Source: Lysinibacillus alkalisoli
GTDB taxonomy: Bacteria > Bacillota > Bacilli > Bacillales_A > Planococcaceae
Assembly: GCF_014643595.1 (NCBI RefSeq)
Contig: NZ_BMJT01000007.1
Span: 146,601 to 210,600 of the forward strand
DNA length: 64,000 nucleotides
Direction: 5' to 3'
Part shown: piece after piece, positions 1 to 8,268 of the stretch
Numbering within the stretch: position 1 is the stretch's first letter
Layout: the number at the start of each line of letters is the position of its first letter
Notes under the pieces: model-generated
Database searches by the model: none
Told to the model about the DNA's origin: nothing
Seen by the model: the letters and a program-made list of their open reading frames with translations, nothing else
Translations under genes and position numbers: made by a program

Positions 1-247
1 GGTAGCCAGAAAATAATGAGTAACGTCCAGCCGCATCACTAAAACCTCTATTATACAAATAACCTGAATAAACAATACCATAATGTGTTTGTGTCTCCCA
101 TATCACTTTATCATGTGTATAAGGTACATTTTTTTTAATGAAAATTTGATCGTATGACGCTGCTTGCGCTGCATCATATGGAGACGCTACGGCACTAACG
201 AAGGTGATCGAAAAAAAGAGAAAAGTAACTGTTAGCCATTTTTTCAT
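1..247 (-). CDS. N-terminal part of a secreted protein, cut by window edge
   Basis: The minus strand opens with ATG at 247 after a Shine-Dalgarno GGAGTGAAG and stays open to the window edge, giving 82 visible residues. The first residues (MKKW followed by about 15 hydrophobic residues and a small-residue stretch SAVASP) form a typical Sec signal peptide, so the product is exported. The visible mature part is rich in Tyr and Gly (YSGYLYNRGF) and I do not recognise a family. It is transcribed divergently from the leader ORF and efflux pump to the right. The C-terminus is outside the window. Confidence 0.75.
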   Translation of the reverse strand, partial: MKKWLTVTFLFFSITFVSAVASPYDAAQAASYDQIFIKKNVPYTHDKVIWETQTHYGIVYSGYLYNRGFSDAAGRYSLFSGY

Positions 248-320
248 TTCTTCACTCCTTAATTGTCAATAACTTTCTCTTATAGTTTACGAATTTATCG
301 TCATAATGTAAAGAAATTAG

Positions 321-349
321 TTGCTTTATCTTATCAAACTTGTTAAAAT
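321..349 (+). promoter_or_regulatory. Sigma-A type promoter of leader ORF and efflux pump
   Basis: TTGCTT at 321-326 and TAAAAT at 344-349 are separated by exactly 17 nt. Transcription would begin near 356, so the 26-codon ORF at 380 lies inside the 5' leader of the efflux gene. This is a motif-based prediction only. Confidence 0.5.
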
Positions 350-379
350 CAACACCATCTTAATAAAGGATGTGAATTC

Positions 380-460
380 ATGAGTGATTTAGAACGAATT
401 AAACTTGTGAAGCCTCCATTTCCCAAGCAAAGATGTTTTTCTACTATCCCTATTATGTAA
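380..460 (+). CDS. 26-aa leader peptide upstream of MFS efflux gene
   Basis: An ATG at 380, preceded by AAAGGATG, opens a 26-codon frame ending in TAA at 458-460. The peptide begins MSDLERIKL and ends in STIPIM. Its stop lies 16 nt before the TTG start of the efflux gene and only 2 nt before that gene's Shine-Dalgarno (AGGAG, 463-467). A ribosome finishing or stalling on this ORF would therefore cover or uncover the downstream binding site. Several resistance and efflux genes (cat, erm, cmlA) are controlled by such translation-attenuation leaders; that this one works the same way is inference. CTCC at 414-417 can pair with GGAG at 464-467, but four base pairs alone are weak support. Confidence 0.5.
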   Translation: MSDLERIKLVKPPFPKQRCFSTIPIM

Positions 461-476
461 TTAGGAGCGGATTTTT

Positions 477-1664
477 TTGAAGAAAAACATCGATAAACAA
501 ACACCACATGTACTTTTACTGATTATATTAGTAGGCTTCCCACAAATTAGTGAGACAATTTTTAGCCCCTCACTACCTGCTATTTCTTCAGCCTTTCATA
601 TATCTATGAGCCAAGTGCAATTAACGATGAGTATTTATTTCATAGCTTTTGCCATTGGTGTATTATTTTTTGGGCGTCTCTCAGACTATATTGGACGTCG
701 TAAAGCTTTGCTACTTGGTGTAGCTTTTTATTTTGTTGGGAATATGCTGTGCTTCTTTGCTAAAGATTTATCATTTTTACTTGTCGCTCGCTTTATTCAA
801 GCATTTGGTGCTAGTGTTGGTTCTGTAATTACACAGACTATTTTGCGAGAAGCTTTTACAGGCGTCAAACGACATCAACTATTTGCACAAATTTCTGCTG
901 CATTAGCATTTACACCAGCGATTGGTCCACTAATTGGCGGTTTTACAGACTACTATTTAGGTTTTAAAATGATGTTCATAGTATTAATTGTGATGAGCGT
1001 TAGTATTTTTGTTTATGCATATTTGCGCTTACCAGAAACAGCGCCTCAACAACAAACGATTCAACCACTAACACCCATCATGAAACGCATGGCAACCAAC
1101 ACTCGTTTATGGCATTATGCCCTATTAATTGGTGGCATTAATGGTATTTTATTTAGCTATTATGCCGAAGCCCCTTTCATTTTTACACAGTACTTTACAT
1201 TAACAAGTGCACAGTTCGGCTTCTTAGGTATTATAGTCGCTCTTGCCTCTATTACAGGTGCATTATTATCTAAACGTTTAGTGAGTCATATCATGCCTGA
1301 AAAAATCATTGTCTTAGGCATTATCATCATGTTAGTTGGGAGTATTTTAACACTAGTGACGGCAATGATGCCTGCCATCATACAGTTATGGCTGATGATA
1401 GGTAGTCTATTTATTGTGTTACTTGGCAATGGTATGGCCTTGCCTAATTGTTTAAGCTTAGCATTAAATGACTTTCAAGATGTAGTTGCATCAGCAGGTG
1501 CTGTCTTTAGTTTAGTATATTATTTACTTGTGAGTTTAATTACCTATGGTATGAGTGTTTGGCATGACGGTACATTAACAGCAATGCCTTATTACTTTTT
1601 ATGTATTGGTATTGTTATGTTAATAGCAAGTATACGCATTTTGCAACGTCACACCACACAATAA
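477..1664 (+). CDS. Bcr/CflA-type MFS drug efflux transporter
   Basis: A 395-residue, 12-helix major facilitator of the DHA1 drug:proton antiporter group. Evidence is the N-terminal SPSLPAISSAF segment typical of Bcr/CflA proteins, the cytoplasmic loop 2-3 motif FGRLSDYIGRRKA (residues 64-76) and a length close to the family norm of about 400. It would export drugs or small metabolites across the cytoplasmic membrane using the proton gradient; the substrate cannot be read from sequence. The start is TTG at 477 with AGGAG 9 nt upstream. A 26-codon leader ORF precedes it on the same predicted transcript, and a strong hairpin terminates it. Confidence 0.88.
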   Translation: MKKNIDKQTPHVLLLIILVGFPQISETIFSPSLPAISSAFHISMSQVQLTMSIYFIAFAIGVLFFGRLSDYIGRRKALLLGVAFYFVGNMLCFFAKDLSFLLVARFIQAFGASVGSVITQTILREAFTGVKRHQLFAQISAALAFTPAIGPLIGGFTDYYLGFKMMFIVLIVMSVSIFVYAYLRLPETAPQQQTIQPLTPIMKRMATNTRLWHYALLIGGINGILFSYYAEAPFIFTQYFTLTSAQFGFLGIIVALASITGALLSKRLVSHIMPEKIIVLGIIIMLVGSILTLVTAMMPAIIQLWLMIGSLFIVLLGNGMALPNCLSLALNDFQDVVASAGAVFSLVYYLLVSLITYGMSVWHDGTLTAMPYYFLCIGIVMLIASIRILQRHTTQ

Positions 1665-1750
1665 ATGCGTAAGTAGTTAAATTTAAAGCAGTACTTTATA
1701 TTAGCGATGCAAGTTGTGTGCTACTTTTTAAAAACGATTTACAAATAGCA

Positions 1751-1788
1751 AGGCGGCAAAGGAAGTGTACTATTTTCCTTTGCCGCCT
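1751..1788. terminator. Bidirectional intrinsic terminator
   Basis: The arms AGGCGGCAAAGGAA (1751-1764) and TTCCTTTGCCGCCT (1775-1788) are perfectly complementary over 14 bp with a 10-nt loop. A T-rich run follows on the plus strand. It lies between the convergent efflux and LCP genes. Confidence 0.85.
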
Positions 1789-1808
1789 ATTTTATTACCA
1801 TTATAAAA

Positions 1809-2729
1809 TTATTTTATACTTGGTTTATTACTTAAAAACTGTATGAGTGCACGACGATTTTCAGCCAAGTCTACAGCTAAAATTTGTTGACCATATTCAT
1901 TATATTCGTCCTCATAAGATTCTTCTAAAGGAATGCGTAATGTTTCAATCTCGCCAAAGTCTTGAGTAATTAGGCTTGTGCCAATACCTAGCATCGTTTT
2001 CATATCCAAGTTTGTTGCCACATAGGCATCAAGTGTGCCTAATATTGTTGGTAAGTTAGTAATTGTATGTGTGCTTAAAGCCTCGTCTTTTACTTTAGAA
2101 ATGATTTCTTGTTGACGCTGTACACGTCCAAAATCGCTATTAATATCATGTCGGAATCTTGCATAACCTAATGCATCATTACCATGTAATATTTGTTTGC
2201 CAGCGGGCAATGTCATACCAATACCGTAAGACATTTCATAAGGAATATCTACTTCAATACCATCTGGCGCTAAAATATCAAAAACACTTGAAAAACTTTT
2301 AAAATCTACAATTGCATAATAATGCAAATTGATTCCAAAATTCTTTTTTAATGTTTGGCGCACTAGATCAGGGCCACCTAAACTGTAAGCTGCATTAATT
2401 TTACTCATGCCATGACCTGGTATATCCACATATGTATCACGCATCACAGATACTAATTTCAGCTTCTTTTGATCATTATTGTATTGACCAATCATCAATG
2501 TATCCGAATTCCCTGTATCACCTGGTCTTGCATCGCTACCTAATAACAAGACATTTACAATACCTTTAACAGGTTTCGCTCCTTTAAATTCAATATCCTC
2601 TTCGTTAATTGGATCAATATGGGCTAATTGAGCATTATACGCTTTTTGGTATTCATTTTTGAAATAAAAAACACCTATCGTCGCACCAATCATCAATAAA
2701 CTAATAAAGCCAAATACAAATTTTTTCAC
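1809..2729 (-). CDS. LytR-CpsA-Psr (LCP) family protein
   Basis: This 306-residue membrane-anchored enzyme has one N-terminal helix (about residues 4-23) and an extracellular LCP domain. Family signatures are GSDARPGD (64-71), NSDTLM (74-79), SVMRDTYVDI (94-103), KINAAYSLGG (110-119) and the downstream YARFRHD segment with conserved Arg and Asp. LCP proteins transfer undecaprenyl-linked teichoic acid or other glycopolymers onto peptidoglycan. The start is GTG at 2729 with only a weak GTGGA ribosome site. It lies 14 nt downstream of the XRE-DUF1232 gene, so the two are probably co-transcribed. Confidence 0.88.
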   Translation of the reverse strand: MKKFVFGFISLLMIGATIGVFYFKNEYQKAYNAQLAHIDPINEEDIEFKGAKPVKGIVNVLLLGSDARPGDTGNSDTLMIGQYNNDQKKLKLVSVMRDTYVDIPGHGMSKINAAYSLGGPDLVRQTLKKNFGINLHYYAIVDFKSFSSVFDILAPDGIEVDIPYEMSYGIGMTLPAGKQILHGNDALGYARFRHDINSDFGRVQRQQEIISKVKDEALSTHTITNLPTILGTLDAYVATNLDMKTMLGIGTSLITQDFGEIETLRIPLEESYEDEYNEYGQQILAVDLAENRRALIQFLSNKPSIK

Positions 2730-2743
2730 TATACATCCACTCT

Positions 2744-3358
2744 CTATTCTTTATTTAACCAGTTCACTACAATATTCATTGCGATAACATCATCTATGTA
2801 GCCAATCGGAAAGATATAATCTGGAATAACATCTACTGGAATGACGAAATATAATAAAGCCAAACCAATGAATGTTACTTGTTTTTTTGTGCCTTCTCGA
2901 TTTTTAAAGCGTGCAAAGAAATCATGAAATTGTGAAATATACGGGCCATCTCCTTGCAATGTTTGAATCTTTTTTGGAAACTCTTGCAAAATCATTTGTC
3001 TATGACGTACTTCATCCTGATCTTGTTGCAAAGAGATTAATTTATCTTCCACCTTAACTTTAAAATCATCTTTATCTATAGGGTATACAGCAGTAAGCTG
3101 ATCCATAATTTCATGGATGGCATGCGGCAGAGATGGTGATGATGGTTGTGGTTCTAAATAACGTAATAATTCTGGCAAAGGTCGCTCTAAAGCAAAAGCT
3201 AATTGTTGTAAATGTTGCAATGTTGGTTGTCGCTTGCCTGTAATGATACGAGAAATGGTTGAGGGGTTGATACCTGTTTGCTTACTTAACTGGGCGCGAT
3301 TCATTTGTTTATTATGCAGTTGCTTTGTTAAATATTGACCAAAATCATCTGTTTCCAT
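2744..3358 (-). CDS. XRE helix-turn-helix protein fused to DUF1232 (YkvA-like)
   Basis: The 204-residue product has two parts. Residues about 8-62 are a Cro/CI-type helix-turn-helix (MNRAQLSKQTGINPSTISRI). Residues about 160-203 are a DUF1232 membrane-associated segment (FVIPVDVIPDYIFPIGYIDD). DUF1232 proteins have no firmly established function; the combination suggests a membrane-proximal DNA-binding regulator. The ribosome site AAAGGAGGAATATC is strong. The gene is first in an operon with the LCP gene, so it may tune cell-envelope glycopolymer attachment. A large inverted repeat overlaps its promoter and could be its own operator. Confidence 0.85.
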   Translation of the reverse strand: METDDFGQYLTKQLHNKQMNRAQLSKQTGINPSTISRIITGKRQPTLQHLQQLAFALERPLPELLRYLEPQPSSPSLPHAIHEIMDQLTAVYPIDKDDFKVKVEDKLISLQQDQDEVRHRQMILQEFPKKIQTLQGDGPYISQFHDFFARFKNREGTKKQVTFIGLALLYFVIPVDVIPDYIFPIGYIDDVIAMNIVVNWLNKE

Positions 3359-3384
3359 ATGATATTCCTCCTTTCACCAAAATA

Positions 3385-3432
3385 AAAATACCTCTTTTTT
3401 GACAAAACGTCAATTATTTTGACGCTTTGTCA
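3385..3432 (-). promoter_or_regulatory. Promoter with inverted-repeat operator for XRE-LCP operon
   Basis: On the minus strand TTGACG (3413-3408) and TATTTT (3390-3385) are spaced 17 nt. The -35 hexamer lies within an inverted repeat: TGACAAAACGTCAA (3400-3413), a 5-nt spacer, and TTGACGCTTTGTCA (3419-3432), with one mismatch in 14 bp. A repressor bound here would block RNA polymerase. The obvious candidate is the XRE protein encoded immediately downstream. Confidence 0.6.
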
Positions 3433-3517
3433 TGATATAAAGTTGCTTAATAAAAGGAAAAAAGAGCAGACGCATGCTATAAAGTTAGTAAATGATAAAA
3501 TGGCATATATGCAAACA

Positions 3518-3563
3518 CAACTAAGCGGTCGAAGGAAGCTACTGCTCCTTGACCGCTTAGTTG
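3518..3563 (-). terminator. Hairpin terminator after ABC exporter operon
   Basis: The arms CAACTAAGCGGTC (3518-3530) and GACCGCTTAGTTG (3551-3563) match over 13 bp, and the stem continues inward through AAGGA/TCCTT. It lies 8 nt past the stop of the small anchored protein. The following T-run is poor, so it may act partly as an mRNA 3'-end stabiliser. Confidence 0.65.
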
Positions 3564-3571
3564 ACATTGGT

Positions 3572-3940
3572 TTATTGAAAAACTGTTAAATCAAGTGGCG
3601 CTTGTGCATAATATTGCCACTGCTTTACATCAATATGGCTTGAATCCGCAATATTAATCCACTGTATAAGTTGTTGTCCACGCCATAGCTTAACGAGATA
3701 TTGTTGGCGTGTGCCTTCACCGTTGCGTATTACTTTATAACGTACATACTTTGTTTTATGAAATTCATGCAATATTGTTTCAATATCTACAACATTTGTA
3801 ATAACTTTTTTAGTGTCACCATATATTTCAATCTTTGTAATATTCTCTGTGGTTGATTGTACAACTGTAAGGGGCATTTTCAGATATAAAATACTTGCCA
3901 GTATTCCTACAATCGTAGCGAGTAACATATATTTTTTCAT
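3572..3940 (-). CDS. Small membrane-anchored extracytoplasmic protein
   Basis: A 122-residue product with an N-terminal hydrophobic anchor (about residues 4-22) followed by a hydrophilic, presumably extracytoplasmic domain. AGGAAG precedes the ATG. It lies 11 nt downstream of the ABC permease, so it belongs to that operon and probably assists the exporter. I do not recognise the family. The domain alternates short strand-like segments (KIEIYGD, YLVKLWRG, LIQWINI). It has no lipobox Cys and no obvious enzymatic motif. Confidence 0.65.
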   Translation of the reverse strand: MKKYMLLATIVGILASILYLKMPLTVVQSTTENITKIEIYGDTKKVITNVVDIETILHEFHKTKYVRYKVIRNGEGTRQQYLVKLWRGQQLIQWINIADSSHIDVKQWQYYAQAPLDLTVFQ

Positions 3941-3951
3941 CTTTATACTTC

Positions 3952-6333
3952 CTAACGGTTTTCATTGCGCAATGCATCAATAATGCTTGCTTGTTTAGTT
4001 TTTCTAACGGCATACCACATACTTAATGCCACTATGATAAAAATACCAATAATACTACTCATCAAACTTACCCACGGCATCATAAATGTAAGACTAATGG
4101 AGCGATTCATTACAATATGGATGGCAATTGCTGTAATAAATGATAACGGCAATCCAAACACAATAGCTTTTAGTCCATATAATACACATTCTAAGCGCAA
4201 CATTTTATATAAATCTTTATTACTAAAACCAATGGACTGTAAAATGGCAAACTCTTTTGTACGCAACATCACATTCGTAGATATGGTGTTAAAAACATTA
4301 GCGATGGCAATGAGCGAGATTAACACAATAAAGCCATAACAAAATACGTTAACAATGAGCATAAAATTACGGTCGCTATCTGCATGATGCGATACATCAT
4401 TTAACATTGTAGTGCTATAACCCGCTTCGATTAATTGACGCTCTAATACCATTCGTACTTGCTCACTATTTTCACGATCTTTCACACTCATATAAATTTC
4501 ATCAATATTGCTACCTTGTAATTGCAAGTCTTTAGCATAATTAGGGGACACGATGACAATAGGTGATGCCATTTCTTTAATGATACCTGAGACACCAATA
4601 GGTAAAAGGGTTGTAGCACCATCCACTGTCATCGTCATTTCTCTTTCATTCATATTAAAAGCCAAATCAAACGCTTCATCAGTAGGCTTTAATTTATGAA
4701 TGATAAACTTTCCTGTATCCATCGACCGTGTATACATTTTATTAATTAAAATGGCTTGTGCACCTGCTAGATTGGCTTTTTTAGCGTACTCATCAAAACC
4801 TGTATGATATACCAAAAAGGTAATATTCTCTGTATTGAATGCCGTTGTTTCAGCTTGGTAAAGCGAAGTCGCCGTTATATTTTTAAGCGCTTTATTTTGT
4901 TGTAAAACAGTAGTAACATGGGTGATGTCCTTTTGTTCACCTAAATAATACATAATATCGTAATCTAGTGGTTCGTTTACTTCGCCTACACCCACCTTTA
5001 AATAGTTAGTAAACGCACCTGCCGCAACTACTAGTACCATACTCACAGCAAGTGAAATAATTGTTGTACGATATTGGCGTTTATTGCGAGTAAAATTACG
5101 ATTTGCAATCATACCTTCCAAGCCAAATACCCGATAAATCCATGATAACTTTTTTGTTTTAGTGGGGTATTGCCGAATGTCTCTTGCTTGTCGTATGGCT
5201 TCAATGGCGGTTTGTTTACTTGCCCGTTTTGCAGGAACCCAAACAGATATAATAATCGTAATAACTGCTAATAAAACCGCAATAAGTATAGAGGCATAGG
5301 AGATATGCATCGTAAATTGACCTGTTGTGTCGATAAATTGGGTGAGCGGTTTTTCCAACACTTTCATTGTAATGCCAATACCAACTATTCCTGATAATAG
5401 GCCGAGTGGAATACCGATCAATGCAATGATCAATGCTTCAAAAAACACCATTTTGCGTAACTGTTTCTTTGTGGCTCCTATAGATGATAACAAACCAAAG
5501 TACTTTGTACGTTCTGTCACTGAGATAGCAAAGGCATTATAAATCAAAAGAACCGAACCAATAACAATAATACTAATTAAAATAATGGCTAGACCTAGAA
5601 ATGTTTCATTCGCAGCTACCGATTTTAATACCCCGTAATACATGAGGAGGGAGCTGTTGTATTTTACTTGTGGCACACCATAGTCTTTCACTACATCATA
5701 TACTTCTTTCGGATTTTTCATCGTAACAATCGCTGTGATATTAGCCATGTTATCTGGTGCTAATGCAAAATAATGGTCGGTATCCATATACTGCATAGGG
5801 AAGTTACCTGCGCCTACAATCGTGAATGTCTTTTGACCTTGCACTATCATTGGGGCTGTGATATCCTCACTATTTTTCACACCATAATGGGCAGTAATGG
5901 TATCTCCAATCTTTAATCCTAACTCTCCACCAATACGATAATTAGGCACAATGATTTCCTCGCTATTTTTAGGTAATCTGCCTCCTACAATTTTGATTTG
6001 CTCTGCTTCTAAAAAGGTAGCGGAAGCAAATACTAATGGTGCTTCCATATCGGCTATATCAATATAAAGGTCCTCATTTTTCCATGTGACATGTGCCACA
6101 CGAGTATCTTGTTGGATTTTTTTCATCGTTTGAGGGGCTATATCGGGGAGCTCAACATGCCAATCCCCATTGCGGTCAATCTCAGATTGTAAAGTATTTT
6201 GTTGCAGTGTTGATAAAAATGTTGTAATACTGACAAACATTGATACAGATAAAATCACACCAATAATCGTCACTAATGTACGCATCTTATTTTTACGTAA
6301 AAAAGCAATCGTCATTTTTTGAAAGACATTCAT
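3952..6333 (-). CDS. FtsX/MacB-type ABC transporter permease
   Basis: A 793-residue permease with two FtsX units. An N-terminal helix (about 11-33) is followed by an extracytoplasmic domain and an FtsX core with three helices (about 245-370). After a linker the pattern repeats with a second soluble domain and a second core (about 665-785). Both cores carry the typical T(R)TK(Y/E)F(G/A)(L/I)L(S/Q)S(I/S)G(A/F) motif. The duplicated layout suits type VII ABC systems that move peptides or lipids out of the membrane or drive envelope processes. Its ATG overlaps the ATPase stop by 4 nt (ATGA), so both are translationally coupled. Confidence 0.88.
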   Translation of the reverse strand: MNVFQKMTIAFLRKNKMRTLVTIIGVILSVSMFVSITTFLSTLQQNTLQSEIDRNGDWHVELPDIAPQTMKKIQQDTRVAHVTWKNEDLYIDIADMEAPLVFASATFLEAEQIKIVGGRLPKNSEEIIVPNYRIGGELGLKIGDTITAHYGVKNSEDITAPMIVQGQKTFTIVGAGNFPMQYMDTDHYFALAPDNMANITAIVTMKNPKEVYDVVKDYGVPQVKYNSSLLMYYGVLKSVAANETFLGLAIILISIIVIGSVLLIYNAFAISVTERTKYFGLLSSIGATKKQLRKMVFFEALIIALIGIPLGLLSGIVGIGITMKVLEKPLTQFIDTTGQFTMHISYASILIAVLLAVITIIISVWVPAKRASKQTAIEAIRQARDIRQYPTKTKKLSWIYRVFGLEGMIANRNFTRNKRQYRTTIISLAVSMVLVVAAGAFTNYLKVGVGEVNEPLDYDIMYYLGEQKDITHVTTVLQQNKALKNITATSLYQAETTAFNTENITFLVYHTGFDEYAKKANLAGAQAILINKMYTRSMDTGKFIIHKLKPTDEAFDLAFNMNEREMTMTVDGATTLLPIGVSGIIKEMASPIVIVSPNYAKDLQLQGSNIDEIYMSVKDRENSEQVRMVLERQLIEAGYSTTMLNDVSHHADSDRNFMLIVNVFCYGFIVLISLIAIANVFNTISTNVMLRTKEFAILQSIGFSNKDLYKMLRLECVLYGLKAIVFGLPLSFITAIAIHIVMNRSISLTFMMPWVSLMSSIIGIFIIVALSMWYAVRKTKQASIIDALRNENR

Positions 6334-7013
6334 CGCATAACCACCTCATCACGATGAATTTTGCCATCTTGTATAGCAATAATACGATCTGCTTGCAGTG
6401 CAAAATTTTCATCATGAGTAATTACGATTAAGGTTTGTCCATATGTGCGATTAGAATACTTTAATAATTCGATAATTTCTTGTCCATTTTTACTATCTAA
6501 GTTCCCTGTGGGCTCGTCCGCCAATACAATAGAAGGGGCATTAATTAAAGCTCGACCAATGGAAACACGCTGTTGTTGCCCACCCGATAATTGATTAGGT
6601 AAATGTGTTTCTCTTCCTTGTAAATTTAATACATGTAGCATTTCTTCTAGACGTTCTTCATTAACTTTTTGTCCATCCATCAACATAGGCAATGTAATAT
6701 TCTCCACTACGTTAAGCACAGGTATTAAATTATAAAATTGATACACTAGGCCGACTTGTCTGCGTCTAAAAATTGCAAGTTGCTCTTCATTTTGTGCATA
6801 AACGTCTGTACCTTCTACAAATATTTTACCTGTTGTTGGTTTATCAATACCTCCAAGCAAATGCATTAACGTAGACTTGCCTGAACCCGATGGCCCAACA
6901 ATCGCAACAAACTCACCTTGCTCTATAGTGAAAGAGATATCATCAAGCGCTCTCACAACATGATCGCCAGAGCCATATGTTTTACTGAGATTTTCTACTT
7001 TTACGATTTCCAT
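6330..7013 (-). CDS. ABC transporter ATPase, LolD/MacB type
   Basis: A 227-residue ATPase with Walker A GPSGSGKST (40-48), Q-loop YQFYNL, signature LSGGQQQR (142-149), Walker B IVLADEP (162-168), D-loop and the H-loop VITHD. Length and the double-Gln signature match the MacB/LolD subgroup that pairs with FtsX permeases such as the adjacent one. The ribosome site AGGAGGAATGAAC is strong. Upstream lie two tandem 11-bp repeats that could bind the response regulator encoded about 1.2 kb upstream. The set resembles antimicrobial-peptide detoxification modules, but no substrate can be assigned. Confidence 0.92.
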   Translation of the reverse strand: MEIVKVENLSKTYGSGDHVVRALDDISFTIEQGEFVAIVGPSGSGKSTLMHLLGGIDKPTTGKIFVEGTDVYAQNEEQLAIFRRRQVGLVYQFYNLIPVLNVVENITLPMLMDGQKVNEERLEEMLHVLNLQGRETHLPNQLSGGQQQRVSIGRALINAPSIVLADEPTGNLDSKNGQEIIELLKYSNRTYGQTLIVITHDENFALQADRIIAIQDGKIHRDEVVMR

Positions 7014-7057
7014 TGTTCATTCCTCCTGTTTCATATTTCCACTATGCCATACCTACG

Positions 7058-7079
7058 GTGACAGTAACGTGACTGTAAA
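7058..7079. promoter_or_regulatory. Tandem 11-bp repeats upstream of ABC exporter
   Basis: GTGACAGTAAC (7058-7068) and GTGACTGTAAA (7069-7079) are immediate direct repeats with one helical-turn spacing, 45 nt upstream of the ATPase start. Tandem sites with 10-11 bp phasing are typical for OmpR/PhoB-type response regulators. Such a regulator is encoded at 8269-8940. Confidence 0.45.
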
Positions 7080-7200
7080 ATAACAAAAACGTCACTTTAC
7101 AAAAAAAGTGTTGCCTGATCCTCTAGTGGATGCGGCAAGTCTTAACATCCATCGAATGTGAACCCAACTGTATACGACACAGAAATATCACATAAAATAA

Positions 7201-7228
7201 GCACTAACGAAATTATACTCGTTAGTGC
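7201..7228 (-). terminator. Intrinsic terminator after histidine kinase
   Basis: GCACTAACGA (7201-7210) and TCGTTAGTGC (7219-7228) form a perfect 10-bp stem with an 8-nt loop. On the minus strand it is followed by TTATTTTATG. It separates the kinase gene from the ABC exporter operon. Confidence 0.75.
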
Positions 7229-7262
7229 CATGAATGCTATTATTTTAAGGTAGTATTAGCTT

Positions 7263-8267
7263 TTAAATCGTATATTGATAAAATTTAATCGTAAAAATAA
7301 CGCCATTATGTGACCGGTTTTTTACTGTAATTGTACCATTTTGCTGATGAATAATCATGCGAGCTAACGCTAAACCAATTCCTACATTCCATTGTCCTGT
7401 TGTACGCCCTTGATAAAAGCGCTCAAATAAATGAGGTAAGTCCTCCTCAGCAATATGATTGCCTTCATTTTCAATCGTAATTTGAGTATATAAGGGCTGT
7501 TCACTAATAGTCACTCGTATATTGCCATGAGCAGGCGTATGTTCCATCGCATTTTTTAAAATATTTGTTATTGCCTCCACTGACCACAAGGCATCTCCTA
7601 TGAATGTACTTGTTGTTGAACCTGTAATTGTAAATTGCTGCTCTCTAAGCTCCATAGGTATGAGGAGTGGTTCTGCCGCTTGTTGTACAATAGCATATAT
7701 ATGCACTGGTTGTTGTTGAAAGGTAGCTGTGCCTGACTCAATTTTAGATATTTTCAACAATATATTGATTAAATGATCAATGCGTTGTATCAGTTGTGTC
7801 ATTTCTGATACATATTCCATGCGTTCTCTCTCGGTTAACGTAGCTGATGTTAAGCGTGGTAAAATAAGCTGAAGGGATGTTAATGGCGTTCTTAGTTGAT
7901 GTGAAATATCAGCTATAGCGTCCTTTAAATAAACCTTCTCTTGCTGCAAGGCATCTGCTTGTTCAAAAAGTCTTGTCACCATCTTTTGAATCTCACTTTT
8001 TAGCACGGATAGCTCCCCTTCTTCATAATCTGAAATAGCAATCCGCTTTTGTTGATGTAAAATCGTATTTAATTGCATGCTTAATGCAGCAATAGCCTTC
8101 TCTCTTTGATATAAGTGACGTATAAAGAACAGTAAAGCGAACAGACCCGTAGCAAGTACTGCAAGCGCTATTCCCCAGTGATACAACCCCATGACAATAG
8201 CTATACTACTCATTATAACGCTGTAATATTTGATAAAACGTACACTATGAGGACTGCGTATTGCCAT
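7263..8267 (-). CDS. Two-helix sensor histidine kinase
   Basis: Two closely spaced N-terminal helices (about residues 15-50) with hardly any extracytoplasmic loop indicate intramembrane sensing. A coiled linker leads to the dimerisation box ISHQLRTPL (phosphorylated His about residue 123), then ATP-binding N box (NILKNAMEHT), F box (LFERFYQG) and G box (GIGLALAR). I take the ATG at 8267, one base after the response regulator stop. An in-frame TTG at 8279 would overlap that gene and is less likely. It autophosphorylates and passes phosphate to the adjacent regulator. The neighbouring ABC exporter is the likely target operon. Confidence 0.88.
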   Translation of the reverse strand: MAIRSPHSVRFIKYYSVIMSSIAIVMGLYHWGIALAVLATGLFALLFFIRHLYQREKAIAALSMQLNTILHQQKRIAISDYEEGELSVLKSEIQKMVTRLFEQADALQQEKVYLKDAIADISHQLRTPLTSLQLILPRLTSATLTERERMEYVSEMTQLIQRIDHLINILLKISKIESGTATFQQQPVHIYAIVQQAAEPLLIPMELREQQFTITGSTTSTFIGDALWSVEAITNILKNAMEHTPAHGNIRVTISEQPLYTQITIENEGNHIAEEDLPHLFERFYQGRTTGQWNVGIGLALARMIIHQQNGTITVKNRSHNGVIFTIKFYQYTI

Positions 8268-8268
8268 A

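Noticed and set aside
3828..4339. Open frames on both strands across the permease 3' end (61 and 124 codons)
   Set aside because: They lie within or opposite the clear FtsX permease reading frame and have no ribosome site or family features.
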